Part shown: positions 1-6,840 of the stretch, one piece after another | Position numbering within the stretch: the stretch's first letter is position 1 | Layout of the letters: each line of letters starts with the position of its first letter | NCBI GenBank assembly: GCA_032128395.1 | Contig: JAQBGV010000058.1 | Coordinates: 1-7,054, forward strand | DNA from: JAQBGV01 sp032128395 | GTDB lineage: Bacteria > Planctomycetota > UBA8108 > UBA1146 | Reading direction: 5' to 3' | Length of the DNA: 7,054 bases | The notes under the pieces: model-generated | Database searches by the model: none | What the model was told of the DNA's origin: nothing | The model's input: the letters and a program-made list of their open reading frames with translations, nothing else | Made by a program: the position numbers and the translations under genes

Positions 1-681
1 GTCGGCCCGGGACACTACCTGGTCTCCGCCGGGATCGCGGATCGGTTGGTCTCCCGCGAGACCATCGTCATTCGTGGCCCGAGTGAAGTGCATGAGGTCG
101 AACTCGTCGCCGTGTGGGCGGGCTCGATCACCGGCGTCGTCCTCGACGCGTCGAGGCAGCCGGTTCACGGACTTCACGTCGAGTGCGCACCCTCTGATGG
201 GGGGAGAGTATCGCGGACGCAGACTAGAGAGTCGGGGGAGTTCACGATGAGGCGCTTGCCCGATGGCGACTACCAGCTCCGCGTACGCACGAAGGACCTA
301 CGACAAGGTGTGATTCGCGGCGGGGTACGACCCGGCGAGAGAGAAATCACCCTCGCCCTCGAGGAGATGCGCGAGATCCGAGGCTCGGTGATCGACGAGC
401 GCGGAGAACCGTTCCCCGGTGCATTCGTGGTGCTGGTCTCCCCGTTCTTCTCGCGCAATTTCGAGGTTGCGCCGGTCGATGCCCTGGGGGAGTTCATCAT
501 CCCGGTCGAGTCCGGGGCCGAAGGATTGATCGTCGCGGCGTTCGCCAGTGGAGATCAGTGGATCCAGTCGATCGCGGAGGGCACATCGGATCCCACCGCC
601 GGGCTCATCGACCCCCGCGGCGTGAGCCAGCGATGTGCGCCAGAAGATGTCCTCGCGCCGCTGGTGCTGCTGGGGAGGTGA
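1..681 (+). CDS. C-terminal part of a carboxypeptidase-regulatory-like repeat protein (5' end outside window)
   Basis: The reading frame is open from the first base and ends at TGA 679-681, giving 226 visible residues. The first internal ATG in this frame, at 46, is not a credible start because homologous repeat sequence continues upstream of it. Three modules are visible: the tail of one (about 1-114, with GPGHYLVSAG), a complete one (about 121-303, ITGVVLDASRQPVHGLHVEC to LPDGDYQLRV) and a second complete one (about 373-555, IRGSVIDERGEPFPGAFVVL to LGEFIIPV). The pattern G.V.D..G.P..GA.V, then D..G.F....L..G.Y.L.V, is typical of carboxypeptidase regulatory-like beta-sandwich domains, which usually sit in exported or surface proteins and bind or space rather than catalyse. 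No catalytic motif is seen. The first module resembles the last module of the sigma-factor fusion at 1557-6287. Whether the missing N-terminus also carries a sigma factor cannot be seen. Its stop lies 14 bases from the stop of the convergent gene, with no obvious terminator between them. Confidence 0.85.
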   Translation, partial: VGPGHYLVSAGIADRLVSRETIVIRGPSEVHEVELVAVWAGSITGVVLDASRQPVHGLHVECAPSDGGRVSRTQTRESGEFTMRRLPDGDYQLRVRTKDLRQGVIRGGVRPGEREITLALEEMREIRGSVIDERGEPFPGAFVVLVSPFFSRNFEVAPVDALGEFIIPVESGAEGLIVAAFASGDQWIQSIAEGTSDPTAGLIDPRGVSQRCAPEDVLAPLVLLGR

Positions 682-695
682 GTCCCGTCGAAGTC

Positions 696-1181
696 TCAAC
701 CACCGCGGCGCTCCTCCAAGGTGCGACGCAGGATCGGAAGCATCGCCAAGTCCTTCTCCTCGCCGAGCTCTTCCTTCACCTCGATCAGGCTCTCCAGATC
801 TTGAACTCGGATCGACATCCCCTCCAGTTGGTAGGAGTGGGAGCGTGGGAGCAGGTCTTCGTAGGTGAGTCGCCCGACCAGCCGACCCAGGACATCCAGT
901 GCTCCGGCGTCGGTCTGCAGCAGATGGTGACCGTCGGACTCCAGAGCGGATCGCTCCGGCGAGACGTGCAAATCGGGTCTCGTGCGATATCGCGCCTTCA
1001 AGCGAGTGAGGACACGGACCAGGCGTTCGATGTTCTCCGGGGTTCGCCGGTGGACGATATCCAGATCTTGAGTCGTGATCGGAGCACCCTGCAGGGCCGC
1101 TCCCACGCCGCCGACCACGATGAACTCCACCTCTTCGCTCCTGAGCTCCCGGAGGATCCGGGAAAAGTCAGTCGCACTCAC
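696..1181 (-). CDS. Minimal nucleotidyltransferase-fold protein (DUF6036/AbiEii-like), second gene of a two-gene module
   Basis: The signature is IVVGGVGAALQG followed by TTQDLDIV. This Gly-Gly loop plus Asp-x-Asp arrangement belongs to the DNA polymerase beta-type nucleotidyltransferase superfamily as seen in AbiEii/DUF6036-like proteins. A probable third acidic position lies in GALDVLG, and the C-terminus has the usual VQDLESLIEVKEEL helix followed by a KDL motif and a charged tail. At about 160 residues it is a stand-alone domain. GTG 1181 is preferred as start because a GGAG stands 7 bases upstream. The frame stays open to another GTG at 1196, which has no ribosome-binding site. It begins inside the end of the small gene at 1168-1371 (14-base overlap, or 29 with the longer start), which suggests translational coupling. 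Relatives include toxin-antitoxin and abortive-infection components that transfer nucleotides to RNA or protein, but also uncharacterised proteins. The fold is well supported; the substrate and biological role are unknown. Confidence 0.8.
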   Translation of the reverse strand: MSATDFSRILRELRSEEVEFIVVGGVGAALQGAPITTQDLDIVHRRTPENIERLVRVLTRLKARYRTRPDLHVSPERSALESDGHHLLQTDAGALDVLGRLVGRLTYEDLLPRSHSYQLEGMSIRVQDLESLIEVKEELGEEKDLAMLPILRRTLEERRGG

Positions 1182-1371
1182 GCCGGAGCTCCGCACACGA
1201 GTTGATCGCGTTCTCGAGGGATCGAAGCCTCTCGGCCGGAGTGAGGGTGAGCATGAAACGGATCAAGGTGAGATCTACGCCATCTTCGGAGTGCGTGGGC
1301 ATGCTTGGAGTGGGGCCGGCGAGCGGCCGTGGGGGCGGGGTGGGCAGGCTCGAGATCGAATCGTTTCTCAT
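1168..1371 (-). CDS. Small helical protein paired with the nucleotidyltransferase-fold gene
   Basis: This short gene encodes 67 residues from ATG 1371, or 44 residues from the internal ATG at 1302. The conserved-looking core is VDLTLIRFMLTLTPAERLRS followed by LENAINSCAELRRE. It looks like the short proteins with an LIRWMLSLTPAERL-type motif that I recall lying directly upstream of nucleotidyltransferase-like genes in many bacteria; this is from memory and not searched. The core predicts two amphipathic helices and no membrane segment. The first 23 residues are Pro/Ser-rich (LPTPPPRPLAGPTP), so ATG 1302, which starts MPTHSEDGVDLT, may be the true start. Neither start has a clear ribosome-binding site. 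The gene overlaps the start of the nucleotidyltransferase gene, so the pair is very probably co-transcribed and the products may act together. No function is assigned to this family with confidence; antitoxin or specificity partner is a guess from gene order. Confidence 0.65.
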   Translation of the reverse strand: MRNDSISSLPTPPPRPLAGPTPSMPTHSEDGVDLTLIRFMLTLTPAERLRSLENAINSCAELRRECD

Positions 1372-1386
1372 GAAGAAGAGTGTATC

Positions 1387-1413
1387 GAGGGAGAGACCCT
1401 ACGGGAATCCCTC
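1387..1413. repeat. Inverted repeat with nested stem upstream of the two-gene module
   Basis: The outer arms are GAGGGA (1387-1392) and TCCCTC (1408-1413), a 6-bp perfect stem. Inside it lies a 3-bp stem, CCC (1397-1399) with GGG (1403-1405). It sits 16 bases upstream of ATG 1371, so in the minus-strand transcript it could be a 5' leader hairpin or an operator. There is no following T-tract, so it is not a typical terminator. The elements are short and could be chance in GC-rich DNA. Confidence 0.25.
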
Positions 1414-1437
1414 AGAGATGCGGGGCTCGACATTCTC

Positions 1438-1456
1438 CCTCAGGATCACCCTGAGG
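1438..1456. repeat. Perfect 7-bp inverted repeat in the 1372-1556 intergenic stretch
   Basis: The arms CCTCAGG (1438-1444) and CCTGAGG (1450-1456) are separated by the 5-base loop ATCAC. This lies about 100 bases beyond the stop codon of the sigma-factor fusion and 67 bases upstream of the small gene at 1371. No T-run follows on either strand. It may be an operator or an RNA hairpin separating the two transcription units. Confidence 0.3.
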
Positions 1457-1520
1457 TAGTCCACCCGATCGCGGGTCTCCCCACACCGAGTGCCCCTATC
1501 ATCATCGTTCCGCCGAGGCG

Positions 1521-1551
1521 AAAAGCGATGCCGAAGACTCCGCACCCGGCA
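1521..1551 (-). terminator. Weak candidate terminator after the sigma-factor fusion gene
   Basis: Read on the minus strand, TGCCG (1551-1547) can pair with CGGCA (1533-1529), followed after 4 bases by TTTT (1524-1521). It starts 5 bases after the TGA stop of the large gene, which is the right place. The stem is only 5 bp, the loop is long at 13 bases and the T-tract is short, so the call is tentative. Confidence 0.2.
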
Positions 1552-1556
1552 CCGAC

Positions 1557-4500
1557 TCACCACGACACCTCGGTGGTCTCCCCGGCCAGGACGACCACCT
1601 CTGCCGCTCCCAGCTCCCCGGACGGCCCCGAGACCGTCACGAGAAAGTGACCGACGGGGAGCGGGTGCGTGATGCTCTCCCCGAACCACTGCCGGCGAGC
1701 GAGCGCCTCGGGGAGAGCGGGGCCCTCGATCGGTGCGATGCGAACGGCGAAGGGGCCGTCACCCTCGCTCGCGTTCGCGGCGATCTTGATCCGTCCCCCC
1801 GGGAGATCGGGAATCTCGAACGGCGCCTCGGGAATCCGATCGCCGAGAGTCACGACCATCGGGGCACGTCCCTGGCAGTGGAACACCACGGTCCTCCCCT
1901 CGTCGCCGATCGGGAGCCAGTAGGCGGTGACACCATCTCCCGACTGCTCGTTCGACCAGGGGAGCCGGTCGACCCTCCCCTCCGCATCGACCCGCTCGGC
2001 GAAGGTGGATCGAATTCCTTCGGGGAACCGGATGCGAAGAAGTCGGGCGGAAGAAACCCGTGCGGTGAAGACCTCGCCGCCGGAGAGATCGAAGCCGGTG
2101 TCGATGAGGACGACACCCTCCGGGAACCGGCCGCCCAGCGCGCATCGGCCCGGTGGATAGTGCCCGAGCGCGGCGATTCCATCGGCTCCGAACGAGAGGT
2201 CGGTCGACACACGGATTCCGTCGGAGAGCGTCGTACTGATGCGCAATCGCTCGAGGGGACCGTAGGGCGCACCCTTCTCGTCGACGAGCCGAATCTCGGC
2301 CGCGATCGCGGGGGAGTCGAGCCGAAGCTCCTCTCCCCGAACCACCGGTACATCCGGGAAGAGGACCCACTGTCCATCCGGACCGGTGAAGGTGAACTCT
2401 GCGCTCACGGCTTCGGGGACGTCCCCCCGGAATCGACCGCGAACATCGATTTCGAGAGTCGTCCTCGCTCCACCCGCGGAGACGCGAAGGCTCCCGCCCG
2501 AAACCGGAGTCCCGTTCTCGAGGACTACCCCGAACACCTCGACCGATCCCGGCAGTCGGACCTCCAACTCCAGAATCTCTTCGGGTGCGAGCTCGAAGCG
2601 TCCCGTCACGCCATCGACGATGCTGTAGGTGTAGCGGGCGGCGGCGAGTCCGCGCACGAAGATCCGCCCCTCGTCATCGGTCGTGAGCCCCAATCGAGTC
2701 CCGGCGTAGGCGATCAGAGTCCGGATGTCGAGGAACATGATCTGCACCTCTCGGCCCACCACCGGTGCCCCGGCGGAATCGATGACGGTCAGATCGAGGC
2801 CGGACTCCGAGAGCAACTCGATGGCGAACGGCGGGTCCGAGGGCGCAACGGCGGCTCGTTCCGTCGGCGCAAAGCCACTCGCTTCGACCAGGAGATCGAA
2901 GCGCTTCCCCGGAGTCGCGATCTCCGAGCTGTGAATGCCGTCTCCCCGGTGCGGCAACTCTTCGAGCACCGCCCTGGTGATGCGGTGATTCACGTCCGCG
3001 TGCGCACTGACGCGGACCCTTGCCTCGGTCACCGGGTTTCCGAGTGCATCCGTGATCTGGACAGCAAACGGTTCGGCAGGACCCTCCGGTCGATAGACGA
3101 CCTCGGTCACTTCGCCTGCGAACAGTTCGATCGTCTCGGTCATTCGGGGAAAGCCCTCCGCGATGACCTCGATCTTCGCGGACCCCGGAGCGCGCCCCGA
3201 GACGGAGATCACGGGCATGGTGCGGTCGAAGTGGAAGGCCCACCCGTCCCCAGCTTGGTTGACGTGCACACTCCCGCGTCGAATCGGCGGCCCTCCCACC
3301 GGAGGGACGAGGCGGAAGACGACCGTCGCCGCCGCTTCGAGCACGAACTCCTGTGGGAGCCGATCGAACGAGGGACTCTCCCCTCGCAGTGGTGCGTGGT
3401 CATCCGAGTCGAGGGAATACGCGAGCGACCCGGTGGACACTCCTCCGAGCCGCGCTCTCCCTTCTTCGTCCGTCATTCCGGTGGATGACCCTCCCCCCAG
3501 TCTCGAGCTGGCGGTGACGATGACTCCCGATACGGGATCCCCATCCCCATCGCGAACGCGAAGATCCCACGTGGCACCGGTCCCGAGCACGAAGCGGATC
3601 TCACGGTCTCCGGTCGAGAGTTCGAGCGATTCCACCACGCTTCCGAGCCCCGGGGCGCTCGCGTGTACCGAGTACGAGCCGGTGGAGAGATCGGTGAATT
3701 GGGCGATTCCCGTGTGATCGACTCGCAGCGCGAGTCGATCGCTGAGGTTCGAGCTTCTCTCCAGTAGCGCGGTCGCTCCTTCGACCGGCCGACCGGATGG
3801 GTCGACCACGATGGCGATGATACGCATCGATCCCCCGATCGAGAGCGACCCGAGGTCTCGCGATTCTCCTTCGAGGAGCGGTTCGATCTCGAGCGCGGTC
3901 GGCACCGACCGGTCCGGGCGGATCCACATCGAGAACGGGATCCCGACCGGAACCTGCGGGATGCGAAAGCGTCCCTCCTCGTCGGTCCGATCGGAGTGAT
4001 TCGCATACTTCGAAAGGTCGGGGAACGGGGCTGCGGGCCGCAACACGCCGTACTGCGGATTGGCGTGGACGCTCGCCCCGCGGATCGGATTTCCCACCGT
4101 GTCGGTCAGCGCGCCACGCAGCTCCCCGGCTCGAACGAGCGAGACCGCGTGCGAGCTCCGTTCCGCACGGAACTCGAGTCTCTCCTCGGAGAGAACGAAC
4201 CCATCCGCCCACACTTCGAGATCGATCGATCCTTCCTCGAGTCCAGGGATGACCGCGCTTCCCAGGGCATCGGTGCGGCCGACTCGTTCTTCGGCTACGG
4301 AGGCTGCGTCGAGGACTCGTACTCCGGCACTCGGCACCGGCGAGCCTGCGGAGTCGCTCACCGAGACCGACAGCACCAGTCCTGGCGCGAGGATCAGGTC
4401 GCCGAGATCGACCGGCTCGAGTCCGGGGGTCCAGCGGAGTGGGATGTCCCGGAACCCTGCGACGTGCAGAGTCCCTTCCGATGCTTCTCGGCTCACCTCT

Positions 4501-6287
4501 CGAATCTCGAACGACTCCTCGGTGACCGTCCCTCTCACGCGTTTCCCGGTCGACAAGTACATCTGGACCTCGGGTGGGATGGATCCGGCCGCACCGACGA
4601 GGTGCCCGCGAAGCACTCGAGCACGAGTGAGAGTGATCGTGTTCTCGATCCCGGGACGGAGGGTGTCTGCGCCACCTGTGAACCGGGAGAGGAACTCGGG
4701 GTGCGTGACGCTGTAAGACATCGCCAGGCCGAACGATGCGAAACGGAAACGACCATCCAGATCGGAGTGCAGTTCGATCGGACTCCAGGGGTACGTCGGC
4801 ACGGCTCTCACCGACTGGCTGCCTGCGGGGAATGTTTGAATCCGAGCACCGCCGACCGGCTGCCCTTCTTCGTTGATGATCAGTCCGTCGATCCGTTGCT
4901 CGGCGCTGATCGCGAGGACGACCGATTCCGATGAACCGGGCAGAGAGAGCTCCACCGTTCCTCCTGCTCCACCCTTCTGCGCCGCGACCCAGTGGGTTCC
5001 TGGGGGGAGGACCGCCCGAAAGGTCCCGTCTTCGGCGCTCTCCCCGAGTGCGATGAGATCGCTCGCACTCTGTTTCCAGGCGCCGCCTCCTGCGCTCACG
5101 AGCGAAGTGCCGATCCATGCGCTCAGCTCCGCACCTCCGACCGGTTCGCTCGAGGAGTCCACCACCCTGCCGTGGAGTTCGATCCCCCGAACGAGGAGGA
5201 ACGTGGGAAGCGGATCGGGCCAGAGGCTCGGCTCTCGAGCGATCTGCCACTCGAGCGAAACATGATGATCACTGGAGACGATGACTCTCGACTGGCGATC
5301 GACGACCGATCTCGGGACGGAGAGAGCGAAGTTTCCATCCCTGTCGCTCTCGGTCGCGACCGTCCCGCGCTCGAGCCCCGGCGACTCCAGGTGCACCATC
5401 GCACCCTCGATGGGAGCGCCCGAGTGGCGCTCGAGGACCGTCCCGTGCACCATTCGCACCGTGGAACGCCCCGGGGTGGGCGACAGGTCGGCGACTCCCT
5501 CTTCCTGCGCCGAGGGAAGCTGCACCGCGAGGTTTCCAGAATCGCCTGGCGTACTCTCCTCCACGGGACGATCGAAGCTCTCCGTCCCGACCCACAGCCC
5601 ACCTGCCACCAGCAGGAGCAATACAGCTGCGATCCCGATCGCCTTCTTCGTACCCACGATGAGACCTCCCTCGATCCACCCCGGCGTCGGCGCACCGGCG
5701 GCAGTCGCTCCATCTGCTCCATCCGCCCCCTCGGCGCACCCCGCGCCCCCTGCTGACATCCCGACCCACGCGATCAGCGGCACCACCCACTTCCGGCGGT
5801 CACCTCCCGAGTCCCGATCCATGCCGCGGCGGAGCAACTCGAGCGCGCGGCGCAATCGGGAGCGCACGGTTCCCTCGGACTCTCCGAGTTCGCGCGCGAT
5901 CTCGGTGGCAGGGATGTCGTGGAAGTAGCGCAGGAGAACCGTGGTGCGATACGGCTCCGGGAGTGAGTCGATCACGGCGGTGAGCTTCCGGTGCACCTCG
6001 AGTTGTTCGGCGAGCTCTTCCGGGGTGGGGACGCGCCGTTCGGTGGCCGTGGCGGACTCGCGTCGCCGCCGGCGCGATTGCGATCTCCAGCGATTCGTGA
6101 TCAGCCGGCGCAGCACGCCGGCCCGCCAACCGCGCTCCTCCCGATCGAGCCGAGGCCACCGACTTTGGGAGAGCAGCGCAGTCTCTTGAACGAGATCATC
6201 GGCCTGCTCCGGGTCCGCGACGAGCCGGAGCGCAAGTGCGCGCAACCACCGGAGTTCCTCGCGCCATTGGTCGCAATCGCTCGCCAT
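1557..6287 (-). CDS. ECF sigma factor fused to a membrane anchor and ~1,300 residues of carboxypeptidase-regulatory-like repeats
   Basis: Numbering is from ATG 6287 (1,576 residues). Residues 4-77 are sigma-70 region 2, with DDLVQET at 30-36 and the basic WRAGVLRRLITNRW stretch before an Arg-rich linker. Residues 101-155 are region 4, with SLPEPYRTTVLLRYF and the helix-turn-helix IPATEIARELGESEGTVRSR. A moderately hydrophobic segment (167-183) and a Gly/Ala/Asp run follow, then a clear membrane helix at 215-234 (AIGIAAVLLLLVAGGLWVG). A Ser/Pro-rich linker leads into about 13 beta-sandwich modules (roughly 280-1386) repeating G.PV.GA.V and TDEEGRF-type turns, then a distinct C-terminal module (1467-1576) ending in VSW. 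The family reads as an RNA polymerase specificity subunit held at the membrane by its own exported domain. ATG 6287 has purine-rich GAAGAAGGGG just upstream and begins right at region 2. ATG 6338 would add 17 Arg/Ala/Gly-rich residues that look non-coding. No anti-sigma gene lies alongside. The sigma and repeat calls are firm; the topology and signal are inferred. Confidence 0.92.
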   Translation of the reverse strand: MASDCDQWREELRWLRALALRLVADPEQADDLVQETALLSQSRWPRLDREERGWRAGVLRRLITNRWRSQSRRRRRESATATERRVPTPEELAEQLEVHRKLTAVIDSLPEPYRTTVLLRYFHDIPATEIARELGESEGTVRSRLRRALELLRRGMDRDSGGDRRKWVVPLIAWVGMSAGGAGCAEGADGADGATAAGAPTPGWIEGGLIVGTKKAIGIAAVLLLLVAGGLWVGTESFDRPVEESTPGDSGNLAVQLPSAQEEGVADLSPTPGRSTVRMVHGTVLERHSGAPIEGAMVHLESPGLERGTVATESDRDGNFALSVPRSVVDRQSRVIVSSDHHVSLEWQIAREPSLWPDPLPTFLLVRGIELHGRVVDSSSEPVGGAELSAWIGTSLVSAGGGAWKQSASDLIALGESAEDGTFRAVLPPGTHWVAAQKGGAGGTVELSLPGSSESVVLAISAEQRIDGLIINEEGQPVGGARIQTFPAGSQSVRAVPTYPWSPIELHSDLDGRFRFASFGLAMSYSVTHPEFLSRFTGGADTLRPGIENTITLTRARVLRGHLVGAAGSIPPEVQMYLSTGKRVRGTVTEESFEIREVSREASEGTLHVAGFRDIPLRWTPGLEPVDLGDLILAPGLVLSVSVSDSAGSPVPSAGVRVLDAASVAEERVGRTDALGSAVIPGLEEGSIDLEVWADGFVLSEERLEFRAERSSHAVSLVRAGELRGALTDTVGNPIRGASVHANPQYGVLRPAAPFPDLSKYANHSDRTDEEGRFRIPQVPVGIPFSMWIRPDRSVPTALEIEPLLEGESRDLGSLSIGGSMRIIAIVVDPSGRPVEGATALLERSSNLSDRLALRVDHTGIAQFTDLSTGSYSVHASAPGLGSVVESLELSTGDREIRFVLGTGATWDLRVRDGDGDPVSGVIVTASSRLGGGSSTGMTDEEGRARLGGVSTGSLAYSLDSDDHAPLRGESPSFDRLPQEFVLEAAATVVFRLVPPVGGPPIRRGSVHVNQAGDGWAFHFDRTMPVISVSGRAPGSAKIEVIAEGFPRMTETIELFAGEVTEVVYRPEGPAEPFAVQITDALGNPVTEARVRVSAHADVNHRITRAVLEELPHRGDGIHSSEIATPGKRFDLLVEASGFAPTERAAVAPSDPPFAIELLSESGLDLTVIDSAGAPVVGREVQIMFLDIRTLIAYAGTRLGLTTDDEGRIFVRGLAAARYTYSIVDGVTGRFELAPEEILELEVRLPGSVEVFGVVLENGTPVSGGSLRVSAGGARTTLEIDVRGRFRGDVPEAVSAEFTFTGPDGQWVLFPDVPVVRGEELRLDSPAIAAEIRLVDEKGAPYGPLERLRISTTLSDGIRVSTDLSFGADGIAALGHYPPGRCALGGRFPEGVVLIDTGFDLSGGEVFTARVSSARLLRIRFPEGIRSTFAERVDAEGRVDRLPWSNEQSGDGVTAYWLPIGDEGRTVVFHCQGRAPMVVTLGDRIPEAPFEIPDLPGGRIKIAANASEGDGPFAVRIAPIEGPALPEALARRQWFGESITHPLPVGHFLVTVSGPSGELGAAEVVVLAGETTEVSW

Positions 6288-6419
6288 CGCCCCTTCTTCC
6301 GCCCGTGCCCGGCTCCCGCACCGGTCTCCAGCCCCCATACTTCCACCAGAGCGGGGTGCGATGCAGGAAATCTCGCGAGACGCGAAACGCCAGGGGCCGA
6401 TCCGACAGTGCGCCAGGAG

Positions 6420-6444
6420 GGAACGCTAGTCGGGTGTGACCGTC
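6420..6444 (+). promoter_or_regulatory. ECF-type promoter-like match (GGAAC-N16-CGTC), facing right
   Basis: GGAAC at 6420-6424 and CGTC at 6441-6444 are separated by exactly 16 bases, matching the classic -35/-10 elements of RpoE/SigW-like ECF sigma factors. It lies in the 159-base gap between the sigma-factor fusion and the remnant, but points away from the fusion gene and antisense to the remnant. No convincing plus-strand gene follows. A chance match is quite possible, and planctomycete-type ECF groups need not use this consensus. Confidence 0.25.
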
Positions 6445-6497
6445 GTGCGAGGGCGGTTTTTCAGAGGTGGTCCATTCGGCCCGAGCGGGGGCGCCGA

Positions 6498-6839
6498 CTA
6501 CCAGGACACGCGACTGGTCTCGCCCGTGAGGACCTCCACCTCGGCGGTGGCGAGGTCGCCCGTGCTCCCCTCCGCCGTCACGCGATACCGGCCCGTGGGA
6601 AGGGAGTGCCTGGTGAGCTCGCCCCGCCACGATCTGTGGGAGAGTGCTGCGGGCAGCAGTGTGCCGTCGAGCGATGCGACGCGGAATGCGAGGGGGTCCT
6701 CGGCCACGGCAGCCGGTCGTTCGAGGCGGAGCGCCCCTCCCGGGATGTCCGGGATCAGCACCGGTTCCACGGGACCGAGGCCGGCGAGATCGAGAACCAA
6801 AGGGGCGCGGTTCGGGCAGCTGAGGATCACGATGCGGGC
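6498..6839 (-). pseudogene. 3' remnant of a second sigma-fusion/repeat gene (paralogue of 1557-6287)
   Basis: The minus-strand frame ends at TAG 6498-6500 and encodes about 113 residues matching the C-terminus of the neighbouring large protein. Shared landmarks in order are RAP.V..L, IPD.PGG, a W.GE..TH-like stretch, LP.G...VT, and a C-terminal GET..VSW at the same distance from the end. By hand alignment 32 of the last 64 residues are identical. Homology runs up to ARIVILSC, where an in-frame TAA (6840-6842) and unrelated sequence replace the rest. A GTG at 6830 could nominally start a 110-residue protein, but it would be only the tail of one domain with no signal sequence, so decay is likelier than a new gene. 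It lies 159 bases upstream of the intact copy in the same orientation, implying former tandem paralogues. Whether the missing part carried a sigma factor cannot be seen. Confidence 0.8.
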
Positions 6840-6840
6840 T

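Noticed and set aside
558..1205. Plus-strand open frame of 215 codons overlapping the end of the left gene and the nucleotidyltransferase gene.
   Set aside because: It is antisense to a gene with a clear nucleotidyltransferase signature and has no recognisable motif of its own.
1647..3488. Long plus-strand open frame of 613 codons antisense to the sigma-fusion gene.
   Set aside because: It is a by-product of GC-rich codon use on the minus strand. Its translation is low-complexity, rich in Arg, Asp, Glu and Gly with no recognisable domain, while the opposite strand encodes clear repeats across the whole span.
3601..5250. Minus-strand open frame of 549 codons inside the large gene in another frame.
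   Set aside because: The translation is Arg/Ser-rich without domains, and the main frame carries continuous conserved modules here.
6371..6380. Perfect 10-bp palindrome TCTCGCGAGA upstream of the sigma-fusion gene.
   Set aside because: Several 10-bp palindromes are expected by chance in 7 kb. It has no second copy or conserved flanks here, so there is no basis to call an operator.
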